DNA from: Paraburkholderia aspalathi
GTDB taxonomy: Bacteria; Pseudomonadota; Gammaproteobacteria; Burkholderiales; Burkholderiaceae
NCBI RefSeq assembly: GCF_900116445.1
Contig: NZ_FPBH01000018.1
Span: 1-64,000 of the forward strand
DNA: 64,000 nt
Reading direction: 5' to 3'
Positions within the stretch are counted from its first letter, which is position 1, and each line of letters begins with the position of its first letter. The position numbers and the translations under genes were made by a program. Positions 62,931-64,000 of the stretch are shown in pieces. A model generated the notes under the pieces. That model worked only from the letters and a program-made list of their open reading frames with translations. It was not told where the DNA came from and searched no databases.

Positions 62931-64000
62931 ATGTCCGACACAGCCGTCACGCCCAGTACTGCGACTTTTGATCAATTCGGTCTCGCGCCCGACATCCTGA
63001 AAGCCGTCAAAGAATCGGGCTACACCATCCCTACGCCGATCCAGGAGCAGGCGATTCCCGTCGTGCTGGCCGGCCGGGACATGATGGGCGCCGCGCAAAC
63101 CGGCACCGGCAAGACCGCGAGCTTCTCGCTGCCGATCATCCAGCGCTTGCTGCCGCAGGCCAGCACGAGTGCATCGCCCGCCCGCCATCCGGTGCGCGCG
63201 CTGATCCTCACGCCGACCCGCGAACTGGCCGACCAGGTGGCGGCGAACGTGCAGGCGTACGCGAAGCACACGGCGCTGCGCAGCGCCGTGGTGTTCGGCG
63301 GTGTCGATATGAATCCACAGTCCGAGCAACTGCGCCGCGGCGTCGAGATTCTGATCGCCACGCCAGGCCGTCTGCTCGATCACGTGCAACAGAAAACCGC
63401 CAATCTCGGCCAGGTGCAGATCCTCGTGCTCGACGAAGCCGACCGGATGCTCGACATGGGCTTCCTGCCGGATTTGCAGCGCATCCTGAACCTGCTGCCG
63501 AAGGAACGTCAGACGCTGCTGTTTTCGGCTACGTTCTCGGGCGAAATCAAGAAACTCGCCGCCACGTATCTGCGCGACCCGCAGACGATCGAAGTCGCGC
63601 GCAGCAATTCGACTGCAACCAATGTGACGCAGATCGTTTATGAAGTGGCCGAGGGCGACAAGACGGGCGCCGTCGTTAAGCTGATTCGCGACCGCGGCCT
63701 CAAGCAGGTCATCGTGTTCTGTAACAGCAAGATCGGCGCGAGCCGGCTGGCGCGGAGCCTGGAGCGCGACGGCGTGATCGCCACGGCGATTCACGGCGAC
63801 CGGACCCAGAATGAGCGGATGCAGGCTCTGGATGCGTTCAAGCGTGGCGAGATCGAGGCTTTGGTGGCGACGGACGTCGCTGCGCGCGGTTTGGACATTG
63901 CCGAGCTGCCCGCCGTGATCAACTTCGATCTGCCGTTCAATGCGGAAGACTATGTACACCGGATTGGCCGTACCGGGCGTGCTGGGGCGTCCGGCGATGC
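62931..64000 (+). CDS. rhlE: DEAD-box RNA helicase RhlE (truncated by window end)
   Basis: The first 356 codons are present and the frame runs off the window. All helicase motifs up to VI are visible: the Q motif (FDQFGLAPDILKA...PTPIQEQAIP), AQTGTGKT (motif I), PTRELADQ (Ia), TPGRLLDH (Ib), VLDEADRMLDMGF (II), LFSATF (III), VIVFCNSK, VATDVAARGLDI (V) and HRIGRTGRAG (VI). The pattern of motifs and the short N-terminus fit RhlE, which remodels ribosomal and other RNAs. No strong Shine-Dalgarno site precedes the ATG. Confidence 0.93.
   Translation, partial: MSDTAVTPSTATFDQFGLAPDILKAVKESGYTIPTPIQEQAIPVVLAGRDMMGAAQTGTGKTASFSLPIIQRLLPQASTSASPARHPVRALILTPTRELADQVAANVQAYAKHTALRSAVVFGGVDMNPQSEQLRRGVEILIATPGRLLDHVQQKTANLGQVQILVLDEADRMLDMGFLPDLQRILNLLPKERQTLLFSATFSGEIKKLAATYLRDPQTIEVARSNSTATNVTQIVYEVAEGDKTGAVVKLIRDRGLKQVIVFCNSKIGASRLARSLERDGVIATAIHGDRTQNERMQALDAFKRGEIEALVATDVAARGLDIAELPAVINFDLPFNAEDYVHRIGRTGRAGASGD

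Overview
The window looks like a piece of chromosome from a betaproteobacterium of the Burkholderia/Paraburkholderia group. This rests on the high GC and codon use, and on typical neighbourhoods: uup-parE-parC, an intracellular PHB depolymerase gene, nth next to a stand-alone rsxB-type ferredoxin gene, a second long ftsK homologue, a DUF3311 protein with a monocarboxylate-type sodium:solute symporter, and paired cytochrome c553-like genes. The assignment is inferred from gene content, since no rRNA or other marker gene is present.

Accessory left end, about 1-7340. Coding density is low, base composition is visibly more AT-rich and no housekeeping genes are seen. It holds a partial gene running off the window, a 618-codon ORF with a PD-(D/E)XK-like nuclease signature, two unrecognised two-helix membrane proteins, and an overlapping DUF4160/DUF2442 pair between two copies of a diverged repeat of about 135 bp. 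Between the nuclease candidate and the first membrane gene is a noncoding stretch of 1.2 kb. It contains (i) an 82-nt three-way-junction RNA-like fold whose hairpin loop is exactly complementary to a 9-mer nearby, resembling C4/CI antisense immunity RNAs of P1/P4-type phages and satellites, and (ii) seven perfect copies of AACGTAAC (either strand) in 280 bp, an iteron-like array. I read this part as the remains of a satellite-type integrative element carrying possible defence genes.

Core region, 7575-64000. From left to right: rubredoxin; a DUF4399 periplasmic protein; uup; parE and parC (topoisomerase IV); a CopD-like membrane protein; chrA; a GGDEF-EAL protein; a cluster (PhzF-like, RidA-like, PLP aminotransferase, glyoxalase-like) divergent from a MocR regulator; htpG; a TPR/GT9-like glycosyltransferase; an OmpA-like lipoprotein; ubiC-UDG-spermidine synthase-like genes, each overlapping the next; DUF3311 plus symporter; a FUSC protein; a PhnB-like VOC protein; tal; benE; a MoxR/VWA pair; two cytochromes c; DUF1841; nth; rsxB; a TetR regulator; phaZ; a GH15 glucoamylase/trehalase; small ORFs; a beta-propeller lactonase-like protein; ftsK; a META lipoprotein; purT; two small exported proteins; an acetolactate synthase-like enzyme with an aldehyde dehydrogenase; and rhlE, cut by the window end.

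Several intrinsic terminators (after htpG, the TPR protein, the symporter, the cytochromes, the propeller protein and others) and some promoters can be read directly. No tRNA, rRNA, CRISPR array or complete insertion sequence was seen.
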